Assembly (NCBI GenBank): GCA_021793135.1
Contig: JAJYTI010000027.1
Span: 1-16,605 of the forward strand
Source: Bacteroidota bacterium
GTDB taxonomy: Bacteria > Bacteroidota > Bacteroidia > Flavobacteriales > Flavobacteriaceae
DNA: 16,605 nt
Reading direction: 5' to 3'
Every line of letters starts with the position of its first letter. Within the stretch, counting starts at the first letter, position 1. The notes under the pieces were generated by a model that had not been told where the DNA came from, did not search any database, and worked only from the letters and a program-made list of their open reading frames with translations. A program made the translations under genes and the position numbers. Below, piece after piece: positions 8,094 through 14,816 of this stretch.

Positions 8094-8361
8094 ATTCTTC
8101 TCCTCTTATCGGACAAAGCTGTAACCAACGAAGGGTTATTTTAATACCTAAAATGATTAGCAAATTCTCATCTAATTGTCATATAACATTTTTTTTGGCT
8201 AATATTTAATAATAAACCAAAAGAACAAGCAACTTAATAACCGTATCTTTATTTACCTGTGTTATTATAAATAAATAATAGCACAGGTTCATTTAGTTAG
8301 ATTGTTAATCAAAAAATAGATAGCAACTTGACTATTATACTTCACACATATTGTTGCATCT
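8094..8361. other. cphA upstream region
   Basis: These 268 bp follow the serS terminator and contain no gene I can see. The main structure is the 34-bp imperfect palindrome at 8255-8288. A TTG at 8328-8330 lies 18 bp before TATTGTTG (8349-8356, one mismatch to TAnnTTTG). That pair would place the transcript start at or next to the cphA ATG at 8362, so the true promoter is unclear. Confidence 0.55.
8255..8288. repeat. 34-bp inverted repeat upstream of cphA
   Basis: Arms ACCTGTGTTATTA (8255-8267) and TAATAGCACAGGT (8276-8288) pair over 13 positions with a single T-G mismatch (a wobble pair in RNA) around an 8-nt loop TAAATAAA. No T run follows on either strand, so it is not a standard terminator. 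Its place about 75-107 bp before the cphA start suggests an operator or a 5'-UTR hairpin. Confidence 0.55.
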
Positions 8362-11010
8362 ATGAAAATAAGACGAATAAAAGTAATGCGTGGACCAAAC
8401 TACTGGTCCATAAAACGGGAAAATTTAATTGTAATGATCCTGGATATTGGTAAGATGGAAGAAAAACCTTCTAATAAGATAGAAGGTTTTGCAAAGCGAT
8501 TAAAAGCATTACTTCCTACTTTATATGAGCATAGGTGTTCTATTGGAGAACCAGGAGGTTTTTTCAAACGAGTGGAAGAGGGAACATGGATGGGGCATAT
8601 CATTGAACACATTGCATTAGAAATACAAACCCTTGCTGGCATGAATACCGGTTATGGAAGAACTCGTGGTTACGGAGAAAAAGGTGTTTACAATGTCGTG
8701 TTTAATTATCAAGTAGAAAGTGTTGGGATATATGCTGCAAAAGCTGCTGTTGCCATATGCGAGGCACTTATAAATGGTACAGAAAAAGAATATGATTTAA
8801 AAGCAGATATTCAAAAGATGAAAGAGTTACGGGAAAGAGATCGTCTAGGCCCAAGTACTGCATCAATTATAAAAGAAGCCGAAAGTAGAAATATTCCTTG
8901 GATAAGATTAAATAAGCATTCATTCTGCCAATTAGGATACGGAGCAAACCAAAAAAGAATTCAAGCCACGGTAACCAATGAAACGAGCAATATTGGTGTA
9001 GAAATAGCTTGTGATAAAGAGAGTACCAAAAGTATTTTAAACCAAGCAGAAATTCCCGTTCCTCCAGGAGATTTGATAACTAAGGAAGAGAATCTAGAAG
9101 AAGCTTGCGAATACATAGGTTATCCCCTAGTAATAAAACCAGTAAATGGAAACCATGGTAGAGGAGTAACCGTTAATATACAAGATTATGAACATGCATT
9201 ATTTGCATTTAGAGAAGCAAAAAAGATTTCTGATAGAATCATCCTTGAAAAACACGTTCCTGGAGTAGATTATAGATTATTAATAATAAACCATCGATTT
9301 GTCGCGGCGGCAAAGAGAAATCCAGCATACGTAATAGGAGATGGGAAAAAAACAATACGAGAATTAGTAGATAAAATAAATGAAGATCCTCAACGAGGTT
9401 ATGGACATGAGAAAGTATTGACACAAATCGAGATAAACACCCAGACCAAAATCATCTTGAAAAAAAGAGGCTTAACAGAAGACTCCATTGTCGCTACAGG
9501 AGAGAAAGTAATATTAAAAGACACAGCAAATCTAAGTACTGGCGGAACGGCCGATGATGTAACAGATATTGTGCATCCGTCGAATGTATTTATGGCCGAA
9601 AGAATATCTAAAATTATCGATTTAGATATTTGTGGTATTGATGTAATGACCAAGGACATCAGCAAACCACTCGAAGAGATAGGTGGTGCTGTACTAGAAG
9701 TAAATGCAGCTCCAGGATTTAGAATGCATTTAGCCCCCACCACAGGTTTACCTAGAAATGTTGCAGCTCCAGTAATCGACAAATTATTCCCACAACAAAA
9801 CAATACGGGTAGAATACCTATTGTAGCTATTACTGGAACAAATGGTAAAACAACCACTACTCGACTTCTAGCCCACATGGCAAAACTATCCGGATATCGC
9901 GTAGGCTACTCCACCAGTGACGGCGTATATATCCAAAATCAATTGCTGATGAAAGGGGATTGTACAGGGCCAGTTAGTGCCGAATTTGTTTTAAAGGCTC
10001 CCACCGTGAATTTTGCCGTTCTAGAATGTGCTCGAGGAGGAATCCTTCGAGCTGGCTTAGGGTATAAAAGATGTGATGTAGGCATTGTTACAAATGTTGC
10101 TGGTGATCATCTTGGATTGGATGGAATACACACCATGGAAGCCTTGGCTAAAGTAAAAGAAATCATTCCAAAAACTGTTTTGCCTAATGGCTATGCTATT
10201 TTAAATGCGGAAGATGACATAGTATATGCTATGCGAAAAAATCTGAATTGTAATATTGCACTCTTTGCTTTAGACGAAAACAATCCTCGAATTCAAGCCA
10301 TGCAAAAACTTGGTGGAATTACGGCTGTTTACGAAAATGGATTTGTTACGTTATGCCGAGGCATTTGGAAAATGAGAGTTATGAAAGCTGCCGAAATTCC
10401 TTTGACTTTTGGAGGAAAAGCCACTTTTATGATTCAGAACATTTTACCAGCCATTATCGCTGCCAATGTTCAAGGATTTTCAATGGAAGATATTCGTGCC
10501 GCTTTATTGACCTTTATCCCATCTGAAACTCAAACCCCAGGACGAATGAACTTATTTAAGTTTAAAAACTTCGATGTATTGGTTGACTATGCACATAATC
10601 CAGCGGGCATGAGAGCATTAAAAGATTTTACCGACACCTATAATTCATCAACAAAAGTTGGGATTATAGCTGGAGTAGGAGATCGACGAGACGAAGACAC
10701 ACAAGATATTGGGAGAATTGCTACCGAGATGTTTGACGAAATTATTATACGACAGGACAAAAATCTCCGAGGAAAAACAAAAGAAGAAATTATTGCACTT
10801 CTTAAAGAAGGGATTAGTCAACATGCCAATAATGTAAAAGTAACCTTAATCCCTTCCGAGAAAAAAGCAATTCTATATGCAGTAAATAATGCACAAAAAG
10901 ACTCATTAATTGTACTATGTAGCGATGTTATCCCAGAAGCTTTACAGCTAGTAAAAGAACTTAAAGAGGAAGAGTCGTCTGGCGAAAAAGTCTTTGGATT
11001 AGATAAGTAA
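8362..11010 (+). CDS. cphA: Cyanophycin synthetase (CphA1 type)
   Basis: CphA builds cyanophycin, a poly-Asp backbone with Arg on each side chain, using two ATP-dependent steps. The 882 residues show the three-domain CphA1 layout. The N-terminal domain (about 1-160) begins MKIRRIKVMRGPNYWS, close to the family consensus. It carries HIIEH (79-83), matching the HxxEH zinc site described for the primer-generating hydrolytic centre of some cyanophycin synthetases. The ATP-grasp domain (about 215-485) has VIKPVNGNHGRGV (257-269) and LEVNAAPGFRMH (445-456). The Mur-ligase-like domain (about 486-882) has the P-loop TGTNGKTTTT (491-500) and DYAHNPAGM (742-750). All centres look intact. An inverted repeat lies upstream, and the AstE/AspA-fold gene follows on the same strand after 123 bp without a terminator. 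Confidence 0.95.
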   Translation: MKIRRIKVMRGPNYWSIKRENLIVMILDIGKMEEKPSNKIEGFAKRLKALLPTLYEHRCSIGEPGGFFKRVEEGTWMGHIIEHIALEIQTLAGMNTGYGRTRGYGEKGVYNVVFNYQVESVGIYAAKAAVAICEALINGTEKEYDLKADIQKMKELRERDRLGPSTASIIKEAESRNIPWIRLNKHSFCQLGYGANQKRIQATVTNETSNIGVEIACDKESTKSILNQAEIPVPPGDLITKEENLEEACEYIGYPLVIKPVNGNHGRGVTVNIQDYEHALFAFREAKKISDRIILEKHVPGVDYRLLIINHRFVAAAKRNPAYVIGDGKKTIRELVDKINEDPQRGYGHEKVLTQIEINTQTKIILKKRGLTEDSIVATGEKVILKDTANLSTGGTADDVTDIVHPSNVFMAERISKIIDLDICGIDVMTKDISKPLEEIGGAVLEVNAAPGFRMHLAPTTGLPRNVAAPVIDKLFPQQNNTGRIPIVAITGTNGKTTTTRLLAHMAKLSGYRVGYSTSDGVYIQNQLLMKGDCTGPVSAEFVLKAPTVNFAVLECARGGILRAGLGYKRCDVGIVTNVAGDHLGLDGIHTMEALAKVKEIIPKTVLPNGYAILNAEDDIVYAMRKNLNCNIALFALDENNPRIQAMQKLGGITAVYENGFVTLCRGIWKMRVMKAAEIPLTFGGKATFMIQNILPAIIAANVQGFSMEDIRAALLTFIPSETQTPGRMNLFKFKNFDVLVDYAHNPAGMRALKDFTDTYNSSTKVGIIAGVGDRRDEDTQDIGRIATEMFDEIIIRQDKNLRGKTKEEIIALLKEGISQHANNVKVTLIPSEKKAILYAVNNAQKDSLIVLCSDVIPEALQLVKELKEEESSGEKVFGLDK

Positions 11011-11020
11011 TATTTCGGTG

Positions 11021-11094
11021 GTCATTTCGGTCCCGAGGATTTGGGAAAGAAATTTCCTGTTAAGAGAGTTCCTTCGCTTTACTACGTTTCCCTT
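11021..11094 (+). repeat. Dispersed palindromic repeat element, copy in the cphA-peptidase gap
   Basis: The first 36 bp (11021-11056, starting GTCATTTCGGTCCCGAGGAT) match the reverse complement of 14716-14751 at 32 of 36 positions. The following segment (about 11067-11090, with CTTTACTACGTTTC) resembles the reverse complement of 14652-14688. This is thus a shorter copy of the element at 14652-14751 in opposite orientation. It contains the small hairpin TCCCGA...TTGGGA and occupies most of the 123 bp between cphA and the next gene. Confidence 0.75.
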
Positions 11095-11133
11095 AATTGT
11101 TCTAAATTAGAAACTTACATTTTTTAAATTATT

Positions 11134-12081
11134 ATGCAAAACCCACCTGTATTAACACGTATTATCGACCAAATAAATGGTAGCATGCCTGGGCCTTGGA
11201 TTATTGTAGTAGCAGGGATATATGGCAATGAAATGGCTAGTGTAAAGGCTTTGGAAAATCTAATGAAGTTTATAAAACTTAATGAGAAAAACTTTAAAGG
11301 CCAGTTTCTAGCGCTAAGAGGAAATCTAACAGCATTGAAACATCATATGCGATATATCGATGAGGATATGAATCGACTATGGCATATGGATGTGATACAA
11401 CAGATTAGACAGACTCCTAAACAAGAAATATTTAGTTTTGAACGTCGAGAGATAAAAGCTTTGTTTTCGATTATAGATAATTTTCTCCCTAGACAAATCA
11501 GTGAAAACCAACCTATAGTCTTTATAGACTTACACTCTTCTTCGTCCAACAGTACTATGTTCGGAATAACTAATCCTAATCAAAAAAACATAGAACTATT
11601 TTCTGGCTTAAATATTCCATTGATTATGGACACAGAAAATCATCTACAGGGAACTGCCTTTGCATATTACCAGCAACAGGGTTTTACATCGGTAACTATT
11701 GAAGGAGGTGGAAGTACTAATTCCATTATGGAAACAAATATTTCGACAGTAATGCTATCTATTTTAGAAAAATTAGAATGCATTCCTGCTTCAATTCTAA
11801 AAGAATCGAAACAACAAAACCAATCGTTTAATAAACAGTCTATTCCCTTACCTAATGCATTAAAAATAATGTATAAACATCCGACTACGAGAAAAGATGA
11901 TTTTGTAATGAAACCTGGATATAAAAGTCTACAAAAGATTAAAAAAAATGAATTCTTGGCTAAAGATCGCGAAGGAGTAATCCTCTCTCCAATGGAAGGC
12001 TATATACTCCTGCCTAGATATGAATCACAAGGAACTGAAGGTTTTTTCATTGCTCAAGAATTAAATCAGGAACACCAATAG
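11134..12081 (+). CDS. Succinylglutamate desuccinylase/aspartoacylase-family protein, zinc ligand His replaced by Tyr
   Basis: This 315-residue protein has the M14-like AstE/AspA fold. Such enzymes hydrolyse N-acyl amino acids or related amide bonds using a zinc held by His-Glu-His. Here the first motif reads AGIYGNE (27-33), with Y30 where family members have His (GxHGNE); E33 is kept. The other marks are present: DEDMNRLW (76-83, with the substrate-binding N80 and R81), the second zinc histidine H134 in FIDLHSSS, and the catalytic glutamate E190 in VTIEGGGST. The C-terminal beta-rich part (about 255-310) has GVILSPMEGYILLPRY. The gene follows cphA on the same strand, so a role in cyanophycin or Arg/Asp turnover is a reasonable inference. 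The tyrosine may alter or abolish zinc catalysis. Confidence 0.85.
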   Translation: MQNPPVLTRIIDQINGSMPGPWIIVVAGIYGNEMASVKALENLMKFIKLNEKNFKGQFLALRGNLTALKHHMRYIDEDMNRLWHMDVIQQIRQTPKQEIFSFERREIKALFSIIDNFLPRQISENQPIVFIDLHSSSSNSTMFGITNPNQKNIELFSGLNIPLIMDTENHLQGTAFAYYQQQGFTSVTIEGGGSTNSIMETNISTVMLSILEKLECIPASILKESKQQNQSFNKQSIPLPNALKIMYKHPTTRKDDFVMKPGYKSLQKIKKNEFLAKDREGVILSPMEGYILLPRYESQGTEGFFIAQELNQEHQ

Positions 12082-12113
12082 AAAATCCCAGCACTCCTAA
12101 AAGCACTGGGATT
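12082..12113. terminator. Hairpin between convergent genes
   Basis: AATCCCAG (12084-12091) pairs with CTGGGATT (12106-12113), with two more pairs inside after a 2x2 internal loop. On the minus strand the stem runs into only four T residues and on the plus strand there is no T run. It probably helps end transcription of the peptidase gene and of the CoA-transferase gene, but it is weak by tail criteria. Confidence 0.55.
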
Positions 12114-12147
12114 CCAAATCTACAATCTAAATCAAACTTACTTATTA

Positions 12148-13425
12148 TTAATATTTAAATCTATTATATGCTTCCTTTTCTAATGCTTCTCTATGGTCTG
12201 GATGCGCAATAGAAATCAATAGCTTAGCACGTTCCTTTAAAGATTTACCATAAAGGTTTACCACGCCGTACTCTGTTGCAACATAATGAACATGTGCACG
12301 TGTAGTAGTAACGCTCGCTCCTTGGTTTAAGTATGGAACTATTTTAGAAATTCCTTTTGCAGTTGCTGCTGGCAATGCAATAATTGGTTTCCCACCACGT
12401 GACAAAGCAGCTCCACGAATAAAATCCATTTGTCCTCCTACTCCCGAATATTGATAGGTTCCAATACTATCGGCACAAATCTGACCGGTTAAATCGATTT
12501 CTATAGCGGAATTAATAGCGGTCACTTTAGGGTTCTGACGTATTAATGCAGTATCATTGGTATAACCTGCTTCTTTAAAAATAATGGAGGGGTTATCATC
12601 TATAAAATCATATAGTCTTTGGGTACCCATTGCAAAAGAGGTTATGATTTTACCAGTGTGATTTGCTTTATATTCTCCAGTTATAATCCCCTTTTCTACT
12701 AATGGTAGAATTCCATCGGAAAACATTTCAGTATGGATTCCCAATCCTTTATGATTAGAGAGATTGTTTAAGACTGCATTTGGAATATTTCCAATTCCCA
12801 TTTGCAAAGTAGCACCATCTTCAATAAGCCCCGCAACATGTTTACCTATCGCTTTTTCGATTTCGTTAGGCTCTGTTACTTGCGCTTCATCCATTGGGAT
12901 GTTAGTTTCAACTCCATAATCTATCTTACTAACATGAATAATGCTATCGCCATGTGTACGTGGCACATTAGGATTGATTTGCGCAATTACCATTTTAGAC
13001 ACCTCAACGGCAGGGAAGGCAACATCTACTGAAGTTCCTAAAGAGCAAAACCCATGCTTATCTGGAGGAGACACCTGAATAAAAGTAACATCTAATGGAA
13101 CTATATTATTTCGGAATAAATGCTGAATTTCACTTAAGAAAATTGGTATGTAATCACCATGTGATGAGTTTACACCATTACGTGTATTTGGACCAGTGAA
13201 AAAACTAGATAAATGGAATGCTTGATTATATGGTTCTTCTAAATATTTAGCTTCGCCATGTGTATGGATTTGAAAAATTCTAACTTTTTCTAACTCTTTA
13301 TATCTTTCACAAAGCGCATCAATCAATTTGGTTGGTGTCATTGCAGCACCTTGAAAGAAGACGTTATCTCCAGATTTTACATGCTTAACTGCTTCTTCTA
13401 AACTAACTATTTGCATTCGTTTCAT
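12148..13425 (-). CDS. Acetyl-CoA hydrolase/CoA-transferase family protein
   Basis: This is a 425-residue member of the family that includes 4-hydroxybutyrate CoA-transferase and acetate/succinate CoA-transferases. These move CoA between carboxylic acids through a glutamyl-CoA thioester. Family marks are SGDNVFFQGAAMTP (18-31), VSPPDKHGFCSLG (118-130), QMGIGNIPNAVL (208-219), HTEMFSDG (231-238), NSAIEIDLTGQ (305-315) and SGVGGQMDFIRGA (327-339). E233 in HTEMFSDG sits where I expect the catalytic glutamate, judged from the position in related enzymes rather than from an alignment. The substrate cannot be read from the sequence; acetate is likely one partner. It lies 67 bp downstream of the deacetylase-family gene on the same strand, suggesting a shared transcript and possibly linked acetyl-group chemistry. 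The start gives MKRMQIVS; the second Met, four residues in, is an alternative. Confidence 0.9.
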   Translation of the reverse strand: MKRMQIVSLEEAVKHVKSGDNVFFQGAAMTPTKLIDALCERYKELEKVRIFQIHTHGEAKYLEEPYNQAFHLSSFFTGPNTRNGVNSSHGDYIPIFLSEIQHLFRNNIVPLDVTFIQVSPPDKHGFCSLGTSVDVAFPAVEVSKMVIAQINPNVPRTHGDSIIHVSKIDYGVETNIPMDEAQVTEPNEIEKAIGKHVAGLIEDGATLQMGIGNIPNAVLNNLSNHKGLGIHTEMFSDGILPLVEKGIITGEYKANHTGKIITSFAMGTQRLYDFIDDNPSIIFKEAGYTNDTALIRQNPKVTAINSAIEIDLTGQICADSIGTYQYSGVGGQMDFIRGAALSRGGKPIIALPAATAKGISKIVPYLNQGASVTTTRAHVHYVATEYGVVNLYGKSLKERAKLLISIAHPDHREALEKEAYNRFKY

Positions 13426-13492
13426 ATTTCTTTACTTTTCCGTTACAAAACTCGACTTTTGGATAATTTTTAATGCTGATTAATATCAGTAT

Positions 13493-14395
13493 TTAAAAAT
13501 AAACATCCTGAACAGTTCTAAAGGTATTAGCATGTGCATCTACAATATATCGTAGCTGTTTGCTATAGCCTCCACCCATACTAATTTGGACTGGAAGATT
13601 CTTATCGTATAAACTCTCTAAAACAAATTTATCTCGCTGTCTACATCCTTCTATAGTACAGGACAATCGGCCTAGATTATCACTTTCTAAGATATCTACT
13701 CCAGACAAATAAAAAACAAAGTCTGGTTGTACTTTCTCTAAAAGCTCTGGCAATATACGTTTCAATGTTGCTAAATAGAGCGTATCATCAGCTCCGTCTG
13801 GCAATCCTATATCTAGGTCGGATTTCTCCTTGGTAAATGGATAGTTTTTTTCTGCATGCATAGAAAATGTAAACACTCTAGGCTCCTCTTCAAAAATCTT
13901 TGCTGTACCATTACCTTGATGCACATCTAAATCGACGATTAATATCTGATTGGCTAATCCTTTATCAAGTAAATATTGTGCCGCTATCGCTTGGTCGTTT
14001 AACATGCAAAAGCCTTCACCCCTATCAGCATATGCATGATGCGTTCCACCTGCAATATTCATTGCCGCACCATATTTTAATGCATAGTCGGCTCCTGTTA
14101 TTGTGCCGCCTGCAATAGCTCGCTCACGATAGATCAATGTCCTAGATAATGGAAATCCTATAGCTAACGCTTCTTTATGTGGTAAAGTAAGATTTAATAA
14201 ATCATAATAATACACTGGATCATGTATTGCCATAATATGTTTATCATCTGGTGGGGTAGGTTCAAAAAAATTAGATTCGTCGCAAGTACCATCATGAAGC
14301 AATTGCTGTGCTAGCAAACTATATTTTGCCATCGGGAATCGGTGTCCGGGTGGTAAAAAGTGTTCGTATTGGGGTAAATAAGCTATCTTAAGCAT
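13493..14395 (-). CDS. Histone deacetylase family protein (class IV / HDAC11-like)
   Basis: This is a 300-residue zinc-dependent deacetylase of the arginase-deacetylase fold, acting on acetyl- or acyl-lysine proteins, polyamines or similar amides. The active site is complete: the His pair H119-H120 in AGGTHHAYADRGEGFC (115-130), zinc ligands D157 and H159 in IVDLDVHQGNGT (153-164) and D234 in LSGVDILESDNLGRLS (230-245), and Y277 in MGGGYS. The DVHQGNG form, with Gln instead of the second His, is typical of HDAC11-like enzymes and distinguishes it from AcuC. It is probably co-transcribed with the CoA-transferase gene 67 bp downstream, so acetate released by one could be a substrate of the other; this is inference. 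A TAnnTTTG promoter inside an inverted repeat lies about 50-75 bp upstream. Confidence 0.92.
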   Translation of the reverse strand: MLKIAYLPQYEHFLPPGHRFPMAKYSLLAQQLLHDGTCDESNFFEPTPPDDKHIMAIHDPVYYYDLLNLTLPHKEALAIGFPLSRTLIYRERAIAGGTITGADYALKYGAAMNIAGGTHHAYADRGEGFCMLNDQAIAAQYLLDKGLANQILIVDLDVHQGNGTAKIFEEEPRVFTFSMHAEKNYPFTKEKSDLDIGLPDGADDTLYLATLKRILPELLEKVQPDFVFYLSGVDILESDNLGRLSCTIEGCRQRDKFVLESLYDKNLPVQISMGGGYSKQLRYIVDAHANTFRTVQDVYF

Positions 14396-14433
14396 ACTTG
14401 TTTCTCTGAATAACTTCTGTTTAAAAGACTTTA

Positions 14434-14468
14434 CTTTTTAAGTCATACAAAGATAAAGACTTAAAAAG
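14434..14468 (-). promoter_or_regulatory. Promoter with flanking inverted-repeat operator, deacetylase gene
   Basis: On the minus strand TATCTTTG (14448-14455) is an exact -7 match, 52 bp before the ATG at 14395. It lies within the 13-bp spacer of a perfect 11-bp inverted repeat, CTTTTTAAGTC (14434-14444) and GACTTAAAAAG (14458-14468). A dimeric repressor bound there would cover the promoter. No clear TTG -33 element is seen. Confidence 0.55.
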
Positions 14469-14501
14469 GATAGCATCTGACTTAACGATATTCTAACATA
14501 G

Positions 14502-14618
14502 GAGATTTGAGAGATTTTTCACTATCGTTCGAAATGACAAGTAAATGTCATTCAAAACGAAATGCAGTGGGGTAAAGAATCTTTTTCCTAGATACTGTTC
14601 AATAGTTAGAGATATCTC
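14502..14618. repeat. Partial repeat units of the dispersed element
   Basis: A minus-oriented unit (14502-14540, ending GTTCGAAATGACAA) is followed by a plus-oriented unit (14546-14582, beginning TGTCATTCAAAACGAA). The second matches 14652-14688 at 30 of 37 positions with no gaps. About 26 bp further on is the perfect palindrome GAGATATCTC (14609-14618), which matches the TAGAGATTTCTC junction of the fuller copy. This looks like a decayed or nested copy. Confidence 0.65.
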
Positions 14619-14651
14619 ACATGCATTTGATATAACAATGAAAAACGAAAG

Positions 14652-14751
14652 TATCATTCAAAACGATACGTAGTGAAGTGAAGAATCTATATTCACAAAA
14701 GCAATTCCGCAGATAGAGATTTCTCTCCCGAATCCTCGGGATCGAAATGAC
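14652..14751 (-). repeat. Dispersed palindromic repeat element, fuller copy
   Basis: The element begins TATCATTCAAAACG and ends GATCGAAATGAC, so its ends are rough inverted repeats. Near the right end CCCGA and TCGGG flank ATCC as a small hairpin. The last 36 bp (14716-14751) match the copy at 11021-11056 in inverted orientation with four mismatches. It contains no ORF and looks like a non-autonomous, REP- or MITE-like intergenic repeat. Confidence 0.7.
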
Positions 14752-14763
14752 AAAAGATTAAAC

Positions 14764-14794
14764 AAAAAAGGTCGATGCCTAGGCATCGACCTTT
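14764..14794 (-). terminator. Rho-independent terminator after metG
   Basis: A perfect 28-bp palindrome (14767-14794; arms AAAGGTCGATGCCT and its exact complement) is followed on the minus strand by a T run (the six A residues at 14764-14769 on the plus strand). It lies 22 bp past the metG stop. It is an unusually long perfect stem. Confidence 0.93.
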
Positions 14795-14816
14795 AAAAGA
14801 ATTATAAATAACTTAA

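Larger units (their letters stand above)
14469..14816. other. Repeat-rich intergenic region between the deacetylase gene and metG
   Basis: These 348 bp hold no gene I can see. They contain a partial repeat cluster (14502-14618), a fuller repeat copy (14652-14751) and the metG terminator (14767-14794), which are listed separately. Confidence 0.75.

Noticed and set aside
8328..8356. TTG-N18-TATTGTTG as the cphA promoter
   Set aside because: It fits the spacing with one mismatch, but would start the transcript at about the ATG, making the mRNA leaderless. The CphA N-terminus MKIRRIKVMRGPNYW argues against moving the start, so I leave the promoter open.
9399..9878. 159-codon open frame on the minus strand inside cphA
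   Set aside because: It is antisense to the ATP-grasp/Mur-ligase part of cphA, has low-complexity hydrophobic composition and no recognisable domain; cphA itself is fully conserved here.
14502..14751. CRISPR array
   Set aside because: The repeat units are imperfect, in mixed orientation and without regular spacers, and no cas genes are nearby; a dispersed palindromic repeat explains them better.
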